A DNA stretch of 64,000 bases from an uncultured Anaerolineales bacterium (GTDB lineage Bacteria > Chloroflexota > Anaerolineae > Aggregatilineales > Aggregatilineaceae), in assembly GCA_937135955.1 (NCBI GenBank), contig CAKZOB010000024.1, positions 1 to 64,000 on the forward strand, written 5' to 3'. This document shows, piece by piece, positions 62,253 through 64,000 of this stretch. The notes below the pieces were generated by a model that saw only the letters and a program-made list of their open reading frames with translations, was not told the DNA's origin and searched no databases. The position numbers and the translations under genes are program-made. Each line of letters starts with the position of its first letter. The stretch's first letter is position 1.

Positions 62253-63635
62253 ATGACACTCTTTGGAGGGCGGTTGGCCCTGTTTCGGCAGTTCGCCCAC
62301 TATCTGTTCTATCGTGGCGATACGCCGGTTTTCGCCGTGCTGCGCGTATCTGACTTCCGCAACCTGTGGCTGGGACAGATGATCTCCTTCCTGGGCGATG
62401 CCATGGCCTACAACACCATGACTCTGGCGGTCATTCGCATGGCGAACGAAGCGAATGCCAGCGTGGGGCGCGTGCTTAGCCTGATCTTTGTTCTCTCCGC
62501 TCTACCCTCGCTGCTACTGGGCATGGTCGCTGGCACGCTGGTAGATCGTGCCAACCGCAAAAAAGTGATGATCGCTGCCGATGTCATCCGGGGTATTCTG
62601 GCTCTGGGGTTTCTGCTTGTGCGCAACCTCGATCAGGTCTGGATATACGTGCTCATCTCAGTGTTGCTGAGCACAGTGAGCACGTTCTTCTTTCCGGCGC
62701 GCACTGCGCTGCTCCCGCTGATCCTGAATCGAGAGCAGTTGTTGGCCGCCAATGGCCTGGCCCAACTCACTCACACGCTGTCTTTAGTGGTGGGCGCTGC
62801 AGCCGCGGGCGTGCTGGTTGGCACAGCCCATGCCACCGCGCCCGGGTTCCTGGTGGACAGCCTGTCTTTCTTCGTTTCCGCCTATTTCATCGCCCGCATA
62901 AGTACTTTGGGGAAAGTTGCCAGCACATCACCGCTAGCGATGGCGCACCTTGCCACAGGCAGCACCAAGCACTTGAGCGCTGCGCTGCGCACCCTGACGG
63001 TGATAATGGGCGAACTGCTCGTAGGTTTGCGCTATGTCCTCACCGATCAGGTCATGCGTGGCGTGCTCATCAGCTTCCTGGCATTAATGTTGGGGCTTGG
63101 GGCAGCAAACGTGACCTTCGTGCCCCTACTGATCAACGAGCTGGGGATGCGGGAGGAAGGTTTGGGGCCGATCCGCTTCTCGCAGATGATCGGCATTATG
63201 CTGGGCAGCGCTATCGTTACCACTTCCCTGGCAACACGCTACCAGGCGCGCGACCTGATCGGCCTGAGCATGGTGAGCTTTGGCATCATGACGGTCGTTG
63301 TCTCCGTAGTGCGAAACTACGTTCTGATGGTCGGCGTCCTGTTCCTGGTTGGGCTGACCATCGCCCCACCCCAGATTGTGGCTGCCACATTGATGCAGCG
63401 ACACGTGCCGAGCGCCAAACTGGGACGGGCCAGCGGTGCTCAGGGCACCATTGTGAATGTGGCCAACATCGCGTCTATGGGAGCCGCTGGCCTGTTGATG
63501 GATGAGATTGGCGCGCGCACCGTCTTTACCATCGCTGGCGTGTTTATCTTTGTCGCGGGGATAGTGTCGTGGTGGGTGTTGCGGAATGTGCGCGACGATC
63601 CGCCCGCCCCAGTCGAGAGCACAGCAGCCCCCTGA
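62253..63635 (+). CDS. MFS transporter (EntS/MFS_3-like)
   Basis: 460 residues with 12 membrane segments. N-terminal FRNLWLGQMISFLGDAMAYNTM and the loop 2-3 motif GMVAGTLVDRANRKKVMIAADV identify the drug/siderophore exporter branch. The substrate is unknown. The ATG at 62253 has a GAAGGA site 5 nt upstream; the in-frame start at 62220 is not supported. It converges with the partial gene at the window end. Confidence 0.9.
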   Translation: MTLFGGRLALFRQFAHYLFYRGDTPVFAVLRVSDFRNLWLGQMISFLGDAMAYNTMTLAVIRMANEANASVGRVLSLIFVLSALPSLLLGMVAGTLVDRANRKKVMIAADVIRGILALGFLLVRNLDQVWIYVLISVLLSTVSTFFFPARTALLPLILNREQLLAANGLAQLTHTLSLVVGAAAAGVLVGTAHATAPGFLVDSLSFFVSAYFIARISTLGKVASTSPLAMAHLATGSTKHLSAALRTLTVIMGELLVGLRYVLTDQVMRGVLISFLALMLGLGAANVTFVPLLINELGMREEGLGPIRFSQMIGIMLGSAIVTTSLATRYQARDLIGLSMVSFGIMTVVVSVVRNYVLMVGVLFLVGLTIAPPQIVAATLMQRHVPSAKLGRASGAQGTIVNVANIASMGAAGLLMDEIGARTVFTIAGVFIFVAGIVSWWVLRNVRDDPPAPVESTAAP

Positions 63636-63666
63636 CCGGGGCAGGCTGTCGCACATTCCCGCCGCG

Positions 63667-64000
63667 CTACGCCGGAGAGCGATAACGCTCCACGATGGTG
63701 GGGATCAGGTAATCGTGAAAGGCACGCTCCGCGTCGTAATCAGGTGCCCACCCCCAGTCGCGCCGGGCCGCGCTGTCGTCCACCGCGCAGGGCCAGCTAT
63801 CCACAATGGATTGTCGTGCATCTGATGGTTGGAAGGTGATCTGCGCTCCTGGGAATGCCGCCCGCACCATGTCAGCCAGTTCTCCTGCTGAGCGGCTGAA
63901 GCTGGTCACATTGTAGACCAGCCGTGACAACCGTTCGCGCGGCGCGTTGGCCAGCATGAGCAGGGCTTTGATGGCATCGGGCATGACCATGAACGGAATG
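63667..64000 (-). CDS. NAD-dependent epimerase, threonine-3-dehydrogenase type (C-terminal part)
   Basis: Only the last 111 residues or so are inside the window; the gene continues past 64000. The C-terminal pattern YNVTSFSRSAGELADMV, DARQSIVDSWPCAVDDSAARRDWGW and PDYDAERAFHDYL matches the epimerase-type L-threonine 3-dehydrogenases, in which an almost identical RQxIADSWP-DDSAAR-WGW segment occurs. The N-terminal NAD site is not visible, so another short-chain epimerase is possible. Confidence 0.8.
   Translation of the reverse strand, partial: IPFMVMPDAIKALLMLANAPRERLSRLVYNVTSFSRSAGELADMVRAAFPGAQITFQPSDARQSIVDSWPCAVDDSAARRDWGWAPDYDAERAFHDYLIPTIVERYRSPA

Noticed and set aside
1-64000. tRNA, rRNA, insertion sequences, prophage and CRISPR-Cas
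   Set aside because: I saw no cloverleaf-like sequence, transposase, integrase, cas gene or regular repeat-spacer pattern by eye. A tRNAscan-type search would be needed to exclude a tRNA fully.

Overview
The window looks like part of a chromosome from a moderately high-GC, probably monoderm bacterium of the phylum Chloroflexota (Anaerolineae-like). I infer this from the gene mix: the three-gene set of MSMEG_4193-type phosphatase, DUF3090 and SCO1664-type kinase-like protein; a Tad pilus locus with no secretin; many acidic TPR proteins and Pro/Thr-rich lipoproteins; runs of GT-C membrane glycosyltransferases; and a K+-independent type H+-pyrophosphatase. No database search was possible, so the placement is inference. 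I saw no rRNA, tRNA, insertion sequence, prophage or CRISPR array. It reads as ordinary chromosome with some unusual regulatory DNA and domain fusions.

Layout. 1-2124: ribosomal protein operon rplU-rpmA-rpmE behind a strong promoter, with an enlarged L31 carrying an RNA-polymerase-alpha-CTD-like tail, then thymidine kinase. 2148-6162: CPBP membrane protease and a small unknown (minus strand), then the phosphatase/DUF3090/kinase-like trio (plus strand). 6203-14349: three large TPR proteins, two of them long acidic proteins with many copies of a Trp-Leu short motif. 14427-17330: ndk, rsfS (apparently with a CTG start), thpR, and an AIR-synthase-like gene behind a promoter and about 210 nt leader that encodes an 18-residue peptide and can form mutually exclusive hairpins. 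17542-27491: hppA, histone-deacetylase-like gene, fdhD, a membrane-anchored unknown, pth and mfd. 27463-27580: nine TGGGA-like units at about 10 bp spacing, resembling MraZ-type operators.

27606-35553 is minus strand: degV, a TolB-like lipoprotein, an AlbA_2/ATPase regulator, lon and folC; a smaller group of the TGGGA-like motif lies upstream of folC. 35834-40187 is plus strand: an anchored FlgD-Ig-like protein, a PhnD-like lipoprotein and two family 2 glycosyltransferases. 40195-51007 is minus strand: an unknown protein, hibernation factor hpf, comF, and a Tad/Flp pilus machine (tadC, tadB, cpaF, receiver-fused cpaE, cpaB) preceded by a cytosolic histidine kinase and a LuxR-type response regulator. 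51128-61682 is one tightly packed minus-strand block of six GT-C-type polytopic glycosyltransferases behind a universal-stress-protein/DUF389 fusion. 61888-64000: a small acidic protein, an MFS exporter and the C-terminal part of a threonine-dehydrogenase-type epimerase.

The best candidates for something undescribed are the structured leader-peptide attenuator at 16084-16328, the phased TGGGA-like arrays at 27463-27580 and 35636-35672, the L31/alpha-CTD-like fusion, and the paired acidic proteins with repeated WL motifs.
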